Counted from the first letter of the stretch, positions 11,801 to 23,806 are shown. The stretch: 64,000 bases of DNA from Palaemon carinicauda (GCF_036898095.1 NC_090731.1:137379345-137443344); one strand, 5' to 3'. Notes: generated by a model not told the origin, from the sequence alone. Numbers and translations: made by a program.

Positions 11801-12305
11801 CTGGCTAGGGACCTTAGGTATCCTGATACGTTTGGAGGATTTATCCAAAGAAAGTACCAGGAAGGCTATGGAGACCTTTTTACTCTCGGGCACTCGCACG
11901 ATCGAGTTTCTAGCCCACCAAGTCTCGAACTTGTGGGCTAACACCATCTTGAAACATCGATATGCGGTGTCTGAGAGGTTCCATCAAAAGGTCCCTAATA
12001 CCGAGATCAGCAGGCTCAGACATTCTTCCGTTATGGTAAAGAACTTGTTTGAGCCTAGGGACGTGGAGCAGGCTGCTGAGAGGTGGAGGAAGTCCAAGCA
12101 GGACTCCCTCCTCCATAGGGCTCTGACATCGAAGCCCTATAAACCTCCAGCACCCCAGCTGCCACGCCGTACTAACACCACGAAACCAGCAGCGGCAGCG
12201 AAGACGGTGGTGTCTAAGCCCTTTCCTGTCAAGGACAAGAAAGGCAAAAAGTCTTCCAGGGGAGGAAAGAATCCTAGAGGGAGCGGCCGAGGCCGCAAAC
12301 TCTAG
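8858..12305 (+). pseudogene. DIRS I-a gag, remainder
   Basis: This continues the gag broken at 2415. The first segment (8868-9083) reads G-A-A-V-K-Q-S-P and D-P-L-S-I-V-D-V-V-V, as in I-b. It is followed by a decayed Arg/Ser/Pro repeat region (about 9540-9960), a Lys/Arg-Pro region that was tandemly duplicated (10251-11444), and the conserved carboxy half. That half has L-P-L-H-H-S-L-E-E-L, F-L-S-G-T-R-T-I-E-F-L-A-H-Q, and a basic Gly/Arg/Lys tail ending at 12305. Visible breaks include a one-base loss before L-N-G-F-A-D-P (in both duplicate copies) and a Trp-to-stop change at about 11790. It belongs with the N-terminal piece at 1974. Confidence 0.75.
10251..11444 (+). repeat. 597-bp tandem duplication inside DIRS I-a gag
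   Basis: Bases 10251-10847 recur at 10848-11444, and I could see no difference between them. The unit is exactly 199 codons. I-b has only one copy of this segment, so the duplication is private to I-a. Because both copies share the same frame-breaking base loss, the doubling came after the gene was already dead, or it is an assembly artefact. Confidence 0.9.
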
Positions 12306-12307
12306 GA

Positions 12308-14415
12308 TTGGCAGTCCCCCTGCATGTCCACCAGTGGGGGGATGCCTACAACGTTGCGGGAACAGGTGGCAGCAACTTGGGGCCGATTTCCGTAATCAGT
12401 CGGGGATATCGCGTCCCGTTCACAATATCTCTACCTCCCCTGACAGCGGATCCAGTGTCATTGACCTCCCTTGCCATGGGATCAGCAAGGGGGCAAGACC
12501 TTCGGGCAGAAGTCCAGACCATGTTGAAGAAGGGCGCTCTCCAAGAGGTCCTCGACGGGTCTCCAGGCTTCTCCAGTCGACTCTTTCTTGTAAAGAAGGC
12601 ATCTGGAGACTGGAGACCAGTCATCGACCTCTCGGCTCTGAACAAGTTTGTCAAGCAAACACCGTTTAGGATGGAGACCGCAGACACGGTCAGACTTGCA
12701 GTGAGACCGCAAGACTTTATGTGTACACTGGATCTGAAGGACGCGTACTTCCAGATCCCAGTCCATCCGTCTTCAAGGAAGTACTTAAGATTCAGCCTAG
12801 ACAACAAGGTTTACCAGTTCAAGGTGTTGTGTTTCGGTCTCTCCACAGCACCACAGGTTTTCACCAGAGTGTTCACCCTAATATCGTCGTGGGCACACAG
12901 GATCGGCATCCATCTCCTCCGTTATCTGGACGACTGGCTGATCCTGGCAGACTGTGAGTCATCCCTTCTTCGACACCGAGACAAACTTCTGTGACTTTGC
13001 CAGGATCTGGGGATCATGGTAAATCTCGAGAAGTCCTCTCTCTGCTTCCCACTCAAAGACTGGTATACCTAGGCATGATCATAGACACCAATCTCCACAA
13101 AGCCTTCCCATCAGACGACAGGATAGCAAGGCTGAGGAGGGTCGCAACCCCTTTCCTCAGACGAGAAGAACTTCCAGCCCAATCGTGGTTACGTCTCCTC
13201 GGTCACCTCTCATCTTTGGCTCGTCCAGTTCCCAACGGTCGCCTCAGGATGAGATCCCTCCAGTGGCGACTCAAGTCCCGGTGGAATCAAGGTTACGATT
13301 CCCCGTACGTCATGATCCCTATGGGACCTGCGGAATGGATGGACCTCCAGTGGTGGGTGACAGACGAGAACCTACGAAGAGGAGTGGATCTTCTCGTCCT
13401 CCCCCCGTATTTGATGCTGTTTTCGGATGCCTCAAAGAAAGGGTCAGGGGCCCACGTTCTGCACCACAGGACCTCAGGCCTGTGGTCAGAATCAGAAAAG
13501 TGCCTCCATATAAATCTTCTAGAGATGAAGGCCGTTTTCTTGGCCCTTCAACAGTTCCAACAATACCTGGCGGGTCACTCTGTGGTGGTGATGAGCGACA
13601 ACACCACAATAGTGGCTTTCATCAACAAGCAAGGAGGTACCTTTCAGAAGCAGCTATCCCATCTTGCAGTAGAGATACTGAGATGGACCGAAGTCCACTC
13701 GATTCCAATATCGGCACGTTTCATCCCAGGTAAGAGGAATGTGCTCGCCGACAATCTGAGCAGAGCGTCTCAGATAGTGAGTACCGAGTGGTCTTTGGAT
13801 CATCTAGTAGCCAACAAAGTCCTGACTTTGTGGGGTTCCCCGATTGTGGATCTGTTCGTGACAGCGCTGAACTTCAAGCTTCACTGTACTGCTCCCCAGT
13901 CCCGGATCCCAAGGCAAGATGCCTTCCAACAACGGTGAGACAACATCAACATGTACGCCTTTCCCCCATTCTGTCTGATGAGGAGGGTGCTCAACAAGAC
14001 CAGAATATCGGTCAATCTTTCAATGACCCTCATAGCTCCGCTATGGCATCACGCGGAATGGTTTCTGGACCTTCTGCAACTCCTAACGGAACTTCCGAGA
14101 GAACTCCCTCCACGACACGATCTACTCAGACAACCACATCCCAACATCTTCCACAAAGCCGTAGCTTCGCTACGACTTCACGTCTGGAGATTATCCAATA
14201 TCTCTTCGCTGAGAGAGGATTTTCGCAACATGTTGCGATTAGGATGTCTGAACATCTGCGAATATCATCCGCATCTGTCTACCAGGCAAAGTGGAAAGTC
14301 TTCTGTGGTTGGTGTCGTGGAAGGAGTATCTCTCCACTCGATGCCACTATTCCAGCAATTGCGGAGTTCCTCGTGTATTTGCGAGAAGAAATGCGCCTTT
14401 CAGTCTCGGCAGTGA
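12308..14415 (+). pseudogene. DIRS I-a reverse transcriptase / RNase H
   Basis: RT motifs in order: S-R-L-F-L-V-K-K, R-P-V-I-D-L-S-A-L-N, T-L-D-L-K-D-A-Y-F, C-F-G-L-S-T-A-P and Y-L-D-D-W. After a stop at 12992-12994 and a frame change near 13040 comes the RNase H. It has S-D-A-S, L-L-E-M-K-A-V, M-S-D-N-T-T and L-A-D-N-L-S-R, all four catalytic acids. The downstream tail (W-G-S-P-I-V-D-L-F and Y-A-F-P-P-F) is conserved in every family I and II copy. A further Trp-to-stop at about 13937 breaks the tail. Its 3' end overlaps the recombinase in another frame, the usual DIRS layout. Confidence 0.85.
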
Positions 14416-15230
14416 AAGGCTATCGCTCAGCCTTAAGTCTAGCCTTCAGGCTCAAAGGAGTGGACATTTCTTCTTTGCTAGAACTTTCCCTACTCATACG
14501 AAGTTATGAACTTACCTGCCCTCAGTCGGAAGTGAGACCTCCTCCATGGAACGTTGTTCGAGTTCTCAGGTCTCTTAAGAGAACTCCCTATGAACCATTA
14601 CACCAGGCTTCAGATCGCCACCTAACTTGGAAGACGGTGTTCCTACTAGCTTTGGCTTCGGCCAAGCGAGTCAGTGAACTTCATGGTCTCTCATATGACA
14701 TCGCCCATTCAAGGAGATGGGGGGAGGTAACGTTCAAATTCGTCCCTGAGTTTATTGCTAAGACTCAAAATCCGGGGGTGCCGGACCCTAGGTTCGACTC
14801 CTTCTAGATTTTGAGTCTTTATTCTGTAACAGATGACCCAGACCATCTCCTACTGTGCCCAGTAAAGAGTCTGAGGTTATATCTCAAAAGAACGGCTGCA
14901 ATCCGTCCCCAGGTGCAAGCATTGTTTGGTAGCACTGGGAGGAATAAGAGGAGGGTCACCAAGAACACCATCTTGGCATGGATTCGTAGGGTGATCCATC
15001 TGTCCCTCAATCCAGACCCTCCTCCGTCACGTCGCCCTAGACCACATGATGTCAGGGGCGTAGCTACGTCCCTGGCCTTCAAGAAGAATTTCTCAGTGAC
15101 GCAGGTTCTTCAAGCTGGGGTGTGGAAGCGTCAGACGACCTTCACAGCCCACTACCTGCAAGACGTGACCCACAGGAGGCTCGATACGTTTTCTATCGGC
15201 CCTGTGGTGGCTGCACAACAGCTGGTTTAA
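14043..15230 (+). pseudogene. DIRS I-a tyrosine recombinase
   Basis: The ATG at 14043 starts a frame that lies over the RT/RNase H tail. The core-binding domain is at V-K-G-Y-R-S-A-L-S-L-A-F. The catalytic Arg is in A-S-A-K-R-V-S-E-L-H, the H-x-x-R box is P-H-D-V-R-G, and the nucleophile Tyr is in A-H-Y-L-Q-D-V. All catalytic residues are present in one frame, and the only lesion I see is a TAG at 14805-14807 where I-b has an Arg codon. The frame closes at 15228-15230. This is the best preserved gene of I-a. Confidence 0.85.
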
Positions 15231-16073
15231 AACCTTAGGCTCCTTAGTGGACGAGTAGCAGAAGGTTGAGGTCATTGTTACCCGGTCTTAGTCTGCATGA
15301 ATGAAAAGGTTTGTCTGGCCCTTATTCTTTTCTTCATCTTCCCCTCTCTTGGGGAAAGCAGCATCCTGGGTTCTCTGCACAGCTGACCTCAAACCACTGC
15401 AGGTAAACCATGTTTCCTTGTGTTCCTAGTATTAAGGTAATGCTGTCATGTCCCCATACCCTGACGAGGTGGTATTGGGAGAGTCCTAGCCTATAGTTTC
15501 CATCTAAAGGACTACAGGTCAACTTCCTAGGACAAGTCACACTTGATACCTTCACACACAGCTTGCGTAGGCCGCAGTCCTTGCGTAGCAAGGTTCTAGC
15601 GAGGTGCAGGGACTCCTTATTGCTGAGTGCGGAGACACTCAAATAATGAGTCCCCAGGCAAAGCCAAAAGCCAGTATGGCTGGGACTTATTCCACCCTTC
15701 CTAATGGGTGAGTCACCCCTATTAAATAGCGTGGTTTGTATGTCAGTTACGGAACAAATGACAAATTCGTAGATAATTTGTATTTTTCCTAAATATACAA
15801 ACCTTAGCTATTTAATCAAACTTGCCCACCAGCCCTATCCCTCTTGAAGTCCTACCTCCAAGCAAAGTGAGCTCAAGCACAGGTGTGTGTGAGGAGGAGG
15901 GGCGGGGGTAGCAGGCTACCCTCCCTACCCCCCACTAACTAGCAGTGGGGTAGTAAACCCTTGTTAAAATTCTAATGGCTCGTCATTTCAGCTGCGCCGA
16001 AAGTAATAACCCCTATTAAATAGCTAAGGTTTGTATAGTTACGAAAAATACAAATTATCTACGAATTTGTCAT
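15231..16073 (+). repeat. 3' untranslated part, ICR (15716-15815) and right ITR (15855-16073) of DIRS I-a
   Basis: Bases 15231-15715 have no gene but align with 24673-25141 of I-b. The ICR joins the complement of the left end (to GGAACAA) directly to that of the right end (from ATGACAAATTC). The right ITR mirrors the left end of the element. Confidence 0.85.
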
Positions 16074-16077
16074 ATTT

Positions 16078-16190
16078 TTCTTTGTTTCCTTTCCTCACTG
16101 GGCTATTTTCCCTATTGGGGCCTCAGGGCTTATAGCATCTTGCTTTTCCAACTAGGGTTGTAGCTTAGCAAGTAATAATGATAATAATAG
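16078..16190 (+). repeat. SINE-like tail, copy 2, between DIRS I-a and Ty3-1
   Basis: It shares the core GGGTTGTAGCTTAGC with 745-815 and adds about 50 bp upstream (CCTCACTGGGCTATTTTCCC). It ends in TAATAATGATAATAATAG. It lies directly next to the right end of I-a and the broken 3' end of Ty3-1. Confidence 0.45.
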
Positions 16191-17310
16191 AGACAATAGG
16201 TATGATGCAACTATTGCAGCCACCTTATAGGAATCATCATCACTACTGTACTAGAACCAGAACTCTCCGAAACTTCAGATGAAGTCGGACTATTATCTCT
16301 AAGTCCTGAAATATTCTGAGTCTCGGTTACAGGAACAGGACACCTCGAATACCAGAGAAAGTGCATCTTAAGATAGACTAGAGTTTCAAGCTAGGCTTTT
16401 ATCTGGATATGGTGAGCTTTTACCAGTTCACCATCAGGCAGTCTCTGCAGCTCATAGGTGACCTTTTTCTCGTGTACCTTAGTTAGCTTACACAGAATAC
16501 CCCGTCAAACCTAGGGATGAGCTTGTTTGACAGAAGGTGTCCCAACTGATGCACTTTCTTAAGAACCAGAGAACACTCCTTAAAAGGTTTGTACCAAGGA
16601 TCCCCTTCCGCCTATGGGTCTCTCGTTTGTGCTGGCTGCAATGGGATACTATCTACATCGTGAGCACGCTTCATTATGTTCTCAGCTGGAGTACAGCCAA
16701 TCTCAGTGTGGTGGGAATGGTTGTAGCTGAGAACTGCTCTGGATAAATACTGTTCCCATTTCAGAGATTCCCCAGAAATCACCTTTAGTAACTCGCCAAT
16801 GGTACGATTCACCTGCTGTACTGCGCCATTACTAGAAGGTTTATACCGAGTTGTTTTCACATGTACAACATTGTACCACTCCAACATCTCAGTAAATTCT
16901 TGGAAAATAAACTCAGGGCCATTACTAGTCAATATCCGGACTGGAAGACAAGGAATAACAGGAAAAACTTGGTCTTCAAGTGCTTGGCATATCATACTGC
17001 TCTTCTTATTCCTTATGGGTACTGCAGTCACCTATTTAGAAGAAATGGTCGCCTACCATCAGAGACTCAATAAAACCAGTACTGGTTGTTGGGAGACTCA
17101 CAAGGCCCATAGCAATCAATTCAGAAGGAGAAGAGGTCATGGTTTTCAAGGTTGACGGGGCAACCAACACTTCAAACTTTACAAGTCTTACATTCCCAAC
17201 ACGTCCGGCACATATCCCTGATTACACTAATCAATGATTTGTGCCAAACGAGTCTACGCAGCAGTACAGTCATTTTCCCGATCCTCCAGTGAGTATTGTA
17301 AAGGTGTGCC
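16190..17310 (-). pseudogene. Ty3-1 integrase
   Basis: Minus strand. Around 17290-17165 a zinc-binding-like end is visible: a His followed by C-R-T-C-W-E-C-K-T-C. The catalytic core at 17031-16612 includes G-P-E-F and a P-S-S-N-G-A-V-Q block. In active Ty3 integrases an Asp stands just before N-G-P-E-F and a Glu follows N-G-A-V. Here the Asp is missing (T-S-N-G) and the Glu is Gln, so the core cannot be active. The tail near 16500-16400 (Y-E-L-Q-R-L-P-D-G-E-L-V) resembles the integrase carboxy domain. Several frames are needed to follow it. Confidence 0.75.
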
Positions 17311-17717
17311 TAGGCAACTATGTTTATCAGAACATTGAAGGTGACTACTGGGACTACCGAGCCATCTGGGTTCTGCTTCACTTGCAAACCCTGGTGCACT
17401 TGCAGGTCACTCCAACATCTGTAGGGCAGATAGGAGCGTGGAACCGGAGATGCAGAAACTCCAGAGTAGATCATCTTGATGACAGATTGGATCTGTCGAT
17501 GATCTCCGTGGATCTTGGCCACCTGACTAAAGGACAGAAGAGCATTCTTGGAGAACACTCCACGATTAGGTTCAGGGTCAGTCACCTTCATAACAGTGAT
17601 CTCAGTATGCAGTGGGTAGATTGAGAGTACCTTGAGAGACAACTGTTCTCAGGGTGTATCCAGTGTCAGGTAGGCTATGTCTAGTAGATTCCCACCAAGA
17701 ACAAAACAAAAGTTAAT

Positions 17718-17912
17718 TTGTTCCGTAACCGAAATACAAACCACGCTATTTACATTGGGTTTACCTTTTAGCGCAGCTGAAATGACGAGCCAATAGTTTT
17801 AACGAGGGTTAATTACCCCCGCGCTAGTTAGCGGGGGGTAGGAGAAGGGTAGCTTGCTACCCCTCCCCCCCCCCCCCCACACACACCGGTGACTTGCTTC
17901 ACTTCACTTTTG
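17718..17912 (+). repeat. Left ITR of DIRS I-b
   Basis: It is the reverse complement of about 25290-25496, including the palindromic stretch with GGGTAGCTTGCTACCC. The first about 45 bp recur inverted in the ICR. A pyrimidine-rich tract ending in CTACAG follows at about 17967-17987, a splice-acceptor-like sequence also seen in I-a. Confidence 0.85.
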
Positions 17913-18033
17913 GCTCAGCGGTGATCAGACGTGTCTGTTAATCGTCCTCGTGACAGCCTTTAATTTTTCTGCTTTTTCTTTCTACAGCGTGTGTGTTGGT
18001 TGGAAGTTGACCTTCATTATTATTATTTTACAA

Positions 18034-21000
18034 TGCGTACATGCCCTGGTGTTGCCGGTCGTCCTTGTGGGACCTTTATGTCGGACGTAGCTACGGACCC
18101 TCACACCCTTTGCCCTCAATGTCGGGGCCGACGGTGTGACCAGGAGAACATGTGCCGTGAGTGCGGGGAGTGGTCTGCCTCCCAGTGGGAGAGGTTTGGC
18201 CGCTGGCGTAAGAAGAAGTCCAGGAGAGACCGTTCTCCTTCGGGGTTTGCCTTGAAGGAGGAAGGTTCTCGGGATTCTTCTTCCGCCGCCCAAACCTCCT
18301 CCGAAGCTCCCCCTCGTCCGGCTCCTAAGGAGAGTTGGCCGAGTGGTAGCGCAGGCCCTAGTTCTGTTTCCCGACCTTGGTTGGGGGGTGAGAGGGCGTC
18401 GCCTCCCATAGCGAGGCGGTTCCACCTCCTCCTCCGGGGGAGGTTATTGATAATGCTTTAACCAATGATGATCTTTTGCAGATTTGGTCGTCCCTGGGGC
18501 TTAAGGGCTTGCCCTCCAGGGTCGCCTTTATTGACCTTGTCTCGTTGGGGGCCGCTGTTAAGCAGTCGCCGGCGGTAGCAGAGGTAGACCCTCTGTCTAT
18601 CGTCGACGTCGTGGTGGCAGAGGCCTCCGACGTGGCTGGGCAATCCTCCTCAGGTGCTGTTGAGGATGATGGTGCTGAGGGCTCTCCTCCCCCTTCCGTA
18701 CATCCTTCGAAGGGGGAAGTGAGTCCTTCGGTCTCTGCTGCTGCTCAGCTTCCTTCTAAGGGAAGTGCTTTGACTGAGACTCCCCTTCGGAGGACCGATG
18801 GTCCCGACGATCTTCCCTGAGGCCGCCTCTGCCGTAAGGCTCACCGTCCGCTACGTCGCAAGGGCCTCCCTTCCCCTTACAAGGGGGTTAAGAGGCACCT
18901 TTTTGGATCTTCTTCCTCCGAAGGGGACTCTCCTCGTCAGCCTCAACCTACAGCTCCGTCTCCCTTGGACCTCTCTGCAGACCGTTCACCAACTCCTGCC
19001 AGATCTTCACCTTCTGGAGAACTCGTCACCCGACGGGCAACGGTCCCTTCGGGGCAAAGGGATTCTTCCCTTCCACGAGCAGTGCTAGCGCACAGGCGCT
19101 CTCCTGCTCGTCAGCGCTCTCCTGCTCGTCAGCGCTCCCCTGATCGTCGGTGCTCTCCTGCTCGTCGGCGCTCTCCTGCTCGTCGGCGCTCACCTGCTCG
19201 TCGGCACTCTCCTGATGTTCGCCCTCCTCGCCAGCGCTCTCCTGCTCGTCAGCTCTCTTCTGAGCGTCAGCGCTCATTTGAGGATCATCGCCCTGCGGTC
19301 TCTGACCATCCTACAGTTCCTGCTGAGCTCCCGGCTCGCCATCAGTCTTCTGATCCTGTGGCTACGCAACATTGTTCAGCGCGTGTGTCAAAAGCACATG
19401 TTCGCCAACGCGCCAACGATCTTCCTGTTCCTGCTCGTGAACGCGCCGCGCCACCTGTCCCTTCACAGGATCTCACGCGTCGACCTCCTGCTCGCCAGCG
19501 TGCACAGGCGATTTTAGTATCGCCTATTTGCCAGCGTTCTCCCACGCGTCAACGATCGCCTACGCGCCAGCGTTCACCTGCTCGTCAGCGCGCACAGGCG
19601 ATTTTGGTATCGCCTATTCACCAGCGTTCTACGCGTCAGCGATCACCTGTTTCTCGGCGATCTCCGGACCGCCCGCGTGTGTTACAGCCTGCGCGCCAAC
19701 GTTCTCCAACGCTTCGTCAGTTGGAGGTTCTGAAGGGACATGGTTCGCCAGCTACTAGCTCGCCATCGCGCGATCGCTCGCCAGCGCATGCTGCTCGCTA
19801 TCGCTCGCCAACGCGTCGCCATGCCACAACGTGCCATCGCCTACCTGCGCGTCAGCGCTCACCAGCTCATCACCGATCGCCTGTTGATCCATATCGCCAG
19901 CGGTCTTCCTCAACCACGCGGCTGCGCGTTTCCTCGCCATCGCGCCAATGCTTGCGTTCGCCGCCTCGGACACGCGCTCATTCACCTGCCCACCCTCGCG
20001 CCTACTCGCCTGCACTCCCGCGCGACCGCTCGCCTGCGCGCCCGCTCGATCATTTGCCTGGGCAACCGCTCGCCTGCGCGCCCGCGCGATCATCCACGCC
20101 TGCGCGACCATCGTTCGCGGCGAATTCCGCAGCCGTTGGTAGCAGCAGGAACGCGTGTTCCTAGACAACGCTCGGGATCGCCTCCACCCACTCCAAAGGA
20201 TCGCCCGATCCCTTTCCCTTTAGCGAGGATTTCGGACTCTGTGTCCTTGGAGCAACAGACTTGGTTTGGTCCTCTGGCGCGGGCGTTAGTGAGGGTTATG
20301 AAACCAGCACTCGCCGACCAGGGTAACAAACCAACGGCTGTCTCTCCTACGCTGAAGAGAAAGAGAGGAGTGGACTTCGTGGTGACTTCCCCAAGGGCGA
20401 AGTTGGTTCCCAAGAGGTCGGTCGCGAAGGCCCCTTCTCCTGCTCGAGTGCTTTCTCCTTCTCCTGTGGACGAGGCCTTTCCGTCCTCAGGTGAGTCCAG
20501 TGGGGCGGTAGTCTTCCCCTCGGCACCAAGGGGGGAGACTTCGCTTCATGGAGGAGAATCATCTCGTGAGGAAGGGGCCCCTTGAATCTCTTTGTTGGGA
20601 TCCTGTATCCCTCCCAGGAGGGAATCCAAGGACTCCAAGACCGTCCCGAAATCCTCTTCAAGGATTCGCCAGGAACCCACGACTACCCTGGGGAATCTCC
20701 ACTTTTCACACCAGGAAGAGATCCCTGGGGCAGGAGACTTAGCTGCCAGCCCGCAGGGAGGAGAACAGCAGGAATCCGAACATGCCTTCTGGCAGGTCCT
20801 AAGCCTGTTAAGGCAACTTAACGGGCTTATGGATCCAGTCATCGCCCCCCGTGAAGGCAAAGACACGATCTTGGATGAAGTGTTTGACGTTCGGAAGGCC
20901 CCGAAGTCCAGTGCGGCTCTGCCCTGGTCTCGGGGTCTGAAGAGTGCCAGAGCTAGGGCCAACGCTCAGCTCGCGTTTCTTGCGTCCTCCAGTCATTCCA

Positions 21001-21734
21001 CTGCCGGGAACAAGCTCATCCCTCCTCGTCTTCAGCAGAGGAGGTATTTCGAGATTCTGGGTGAGCCCAACCTCGCTCTTCCTCTCCATCACTCTGTGGA
21101 GGAGCTGGCGAAGGGAGTTCCCTTGGAGAAGCTCTCTGCCCGACAGGTGTCGTTCTCGGCAGCAGAGATCCTTAGCCACGAGAAGGTCGCTAAGTGTGCC
21201 ATGCAGGACACTTCGTGGCTGGACTTTTGGCTAGGATCTCTGGGCATCCTATTGCGATCGGAGGACTTGTCCAAGGAGACCAATAGGAAGGCCCTGGAGA
21301 CCTTCTTGCTCTCGGGCACCCGCTCCATCGAGTTTTTGGCGCACCAGGTTACCACCCTGTGGGCCAACTCGGTGTTGAAGCGTCACGATGCTGTGTCCGA
21401 GAGATTCCATCCGAAGGTCCCCGCCGTGGATGTGTGTAGGCTCCGACATGCTTCCCTTCTGGGGGAGAACCTGTTTGAGCCTCAAGACATGGAGCGAATG
21501 GCTGAGAGGTGGAGGAAATCCAGCACGGACTCCCTCCTCCATAGGGCCCTTACAACTCGGCCCTATAAGCCTCCAGCCCCGCCACAACAGCCTCGTAAGG
21601 CTCCAAAGCAGGCACCGGCAGTTAAGAAGGTGGTGTCTAAGCCCCAGCCCTTTCCAGCCAAGGTCAAGAGGGGCGGTAAGTCCTCCAGGGGAGGCAAGAC
21701 TCCCAGGGGTGGCGGCCGCGGCCGCAAGCCCTAG
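18034..21734 (+). pseudogene. DIRS I-b gag
   Basis: The ATG at 18034 opens the cysteine motif (Cys 4, 12, 27, 30, 35, 41, 44 and His 24). A one-base indel near 18430 moves the frame. The next part (G-A-A-V-K-Q-S-P, D-P-L-S-I-V-D-V-V-V) runs into a TGA at 18818, after which the same frame continues into the Arg-Ser-Pro-Ala-Arg repeats (19085-20130). Another shift near 20140 and a TGA at 20583 precede the conserved carboxy half. That half is open from 20592 to 21734 and ends in a Gly/Arg/Lys-rich tail. An intact ancestor would have been near 1,200 residues. Probable RNA-binding structural protein, by analogy with DIRS ORF1. Confidence 0.8.
19085..20130 (+). repeat. 18-bp coding repeats (R-S-P-A-R-Q) in DIRS I-b gag
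   Basis: An 18-bp unit close to CGCTCTCCTGCTCGTCAG is repeated in tandem at 19090-19260. It appears in looser form to about 20130, coding for R-S-P-A-R-Q/R. The result is a long Arg/Ser/Pro domain reminiscent of RS domains. I-a has a decayed version at 9540-9960. Confidence 0.85.
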
Positions 21735-21735
21735 G

Positions 21736-23806
21736 GTTGGCAGTCCCCCTGCGTGTCCACCTGTGGGGGGATGCCTTCAGCGTTGCATCCGCAGGTGGCA
21801 GCAACACGGGGCCGATGCTTGGACGGTCTCAGTGATCGGGCAAGGCTATCGCGTCCCGTTCACAACATCTCAACCTCCCCTGACAGCGAATCCAGTGTCG
21901 TTGAGCTCCTATGCCACGGGATCGGCAAAGGGGCTGGCCCTTCAGGTCGAAGTCGAGACCATGCTCGAGAAGGGTGCTCTCCAGGAGGTCGTCGACGGCT
22001 CCCCATGCTTCTTCAGTCGACTCTTTCTTGTAAAGAAGGCTACTGGAGGCTGGAGACCCGTCATCGACCTCTCAACTCTGAACGGGTTTGTCAAGCAAAC
22101 CCGGTTCAGCATGGAGACAGCAGACACGGTCAAACTTGCGGTGAGAACACAAGACTTCATGTGCACACTGGATCTAAAGGACGCGTACTTCCAGATCCCA
22201 ATCCATCCGTCTTCCAGGAAGTACCTGAGATTTTGCCTAGACGACAAGATCTACCAGTTCAAGATGCTATGTTTCGGTCTCTCCACAGCTCCTCAGGTGT
22301 TCACCAGAGTGTTCACCCTGATTTCATCTTGGGCGCACAGGAACGGCATTCGTCTCCTTCGTTATTTGGATGATTGGCTGATCCTAGCAGACTCGGAGTC
22401 GACCCTTCTTCGGCACCGAGACAGGCTTCTGGATCTTTGCCAGGATCTGGGGATCGTGGTAAACCTCGAGAAGTCCTCTCTGCAGCCGTCCCAACGACTG
22501 GTTTATCTAGGCATGCTAATAGACACCAATCTCCACAAAGCCTTTCCATCAGACGACCGGATAGCAAGGCTGAGGAGGGTGGCGGAACCCTTCCTCAGGC
22601 GAGAAGAACTCCCCGCTCAATCGTGGTTGCGTCTCTTAGGTCACCTATCCTCCCTGGCTCGTCTGGTTCCAAACAGCCGTCTCAGGATGAGATCCCTTCA
22701 ATGACGGCTCAAGTCCAGGTGGAATCAAGGATCCGATTCCCCGAACATTGATCCCAATGGGGTCTCTGGAACAGACGGACTTGCGGTGGTGGCTGGCCGA
22801 CGAGAACCTGCGAAAGGGAGTGAGTCTTCTCGTCCTCCCCCCGGAATTGAATCTGTTTTTGGACGCGTCAAAAGAAGGGTGGGGGGCGCACGTTCTGAAC
22901 CAGAGGGCCTCAGGCCTTTGGTCAGAATCAGAAAAGTGCCTACACATCAACCGGCTAGAATTGAAGGCCGTCTTTCTGGCTCTTCAGCAGTTCCAACGGT
23001 CCCTGGCGGGTCACTCCGTGGTGGTGATGAGCGACAACACCACGGTAGTAGCTTATATCAACAAGCAGGGAGGCACTTTTTCGCAGAAGCTATCCCATCT
23101 TGCAGTAGAGACTCTGAGGTGGACCGAAACCCACTCGATAACACTATCAGCTCGCTTCATTCCTGGCAAGAGGAATGTGCTCGCCGACAGGCTGAGCAGG
23201 GCCTCGCAGATAGTGAGTACCGAGTGGTCTTTGGATCCTCAGATAGCCAACAAAGTCCTCACTTTGTGGGGTTCCCCGACTGTGGACTTGTTCGCGACAG
23301 CTTTGAACTTCAAGCTGCCCCTGTACTGCTCCCCAGTCCCGGACCCCAAGGCACTCTGGCAAGATGCTTTCCAGCAACGGTGGGACAACATCGACGTGTA
23401 CGCCTTCCCACCGTTCTGTCTGATGAGAAGGGTGCTCAACAGGACCAGACTATCGGTCAACTGTTCGATGACTCTGGTAGCTCCGCTATGGCATCACGCG
23501 GAATGGTTTCCGGACCTTCTGCAGCTCCTGACGGAGCTCCCGAGGGAGCTTCCTCCACGACACGAGCTTCTCAGACAACCCCACTCCGGCGTCCCTCACA
23601 GGGCCGTAGCCTCGCTTCGGCTTCACGCCTGGAGACTATCCAGCGTCTCCTCGCGGAGAGAGGCTTTTCGCAACAGGTTGCGGAGAGAATGTCTCGGCAC
23701 CTGCGAAGGTCCTCTGAGGGAGTCAACCAAGCAAAGTGGAGAGTCTTTTGTGGTTGGTGTCGTGGAAGGGGTATCTCTCCACTCGATGCCACTATTCCAG
23801 CAATAG
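21736..23806 (+). pseudogene. DIRS I-b reverse transcriptase / RNase H
   Basis: The RT frame, open from well before the gag stop to 22704, has S-R-L-F-L-V-K-K, R-P-V-I-D-L, L-D-L-K-D-A-Y-F and Y-L-D-D-W (Y at 22363). A TGA at 22702 replaces a Trp codon of I-a, and a two-base loss near 22735 shifts the frame. RNase H then runs openly from 22748 to 23806 with L-D-A-S, L-E-L-K-A-V, S-D-N-T-T and L-A-D-R-L-S-R. Then comes the conserved tail with W-G-S-P-T-V-D-L-F. Two lesions separate it from an open frame. Confidence 0.85.

Larger units (their letters stand above)
1710..16073 (+). mobile_element. DIRS family I element, copy a (interrupted by II-a)
   Basis: The left end starts TTGTTCCG and the right end stops at TTGTCAT. 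The internal complementary region at 15716-15815 joins the reverse complements of both ends and so fixes the boundaries. In order it holds a left ITR, gag, RT/RNase H, tyrosine recombinase, an untranslated 3' part, the ICR and a right ITR. DIRS II-a lies inside gag at 2415-8857; without it the element is about 7.9 kb, the same length as copy I-b. All genes carry stops or frameshifts. No target duplication is seen, as is usual for recombinase-integrated elements. Confidence 0.85.
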
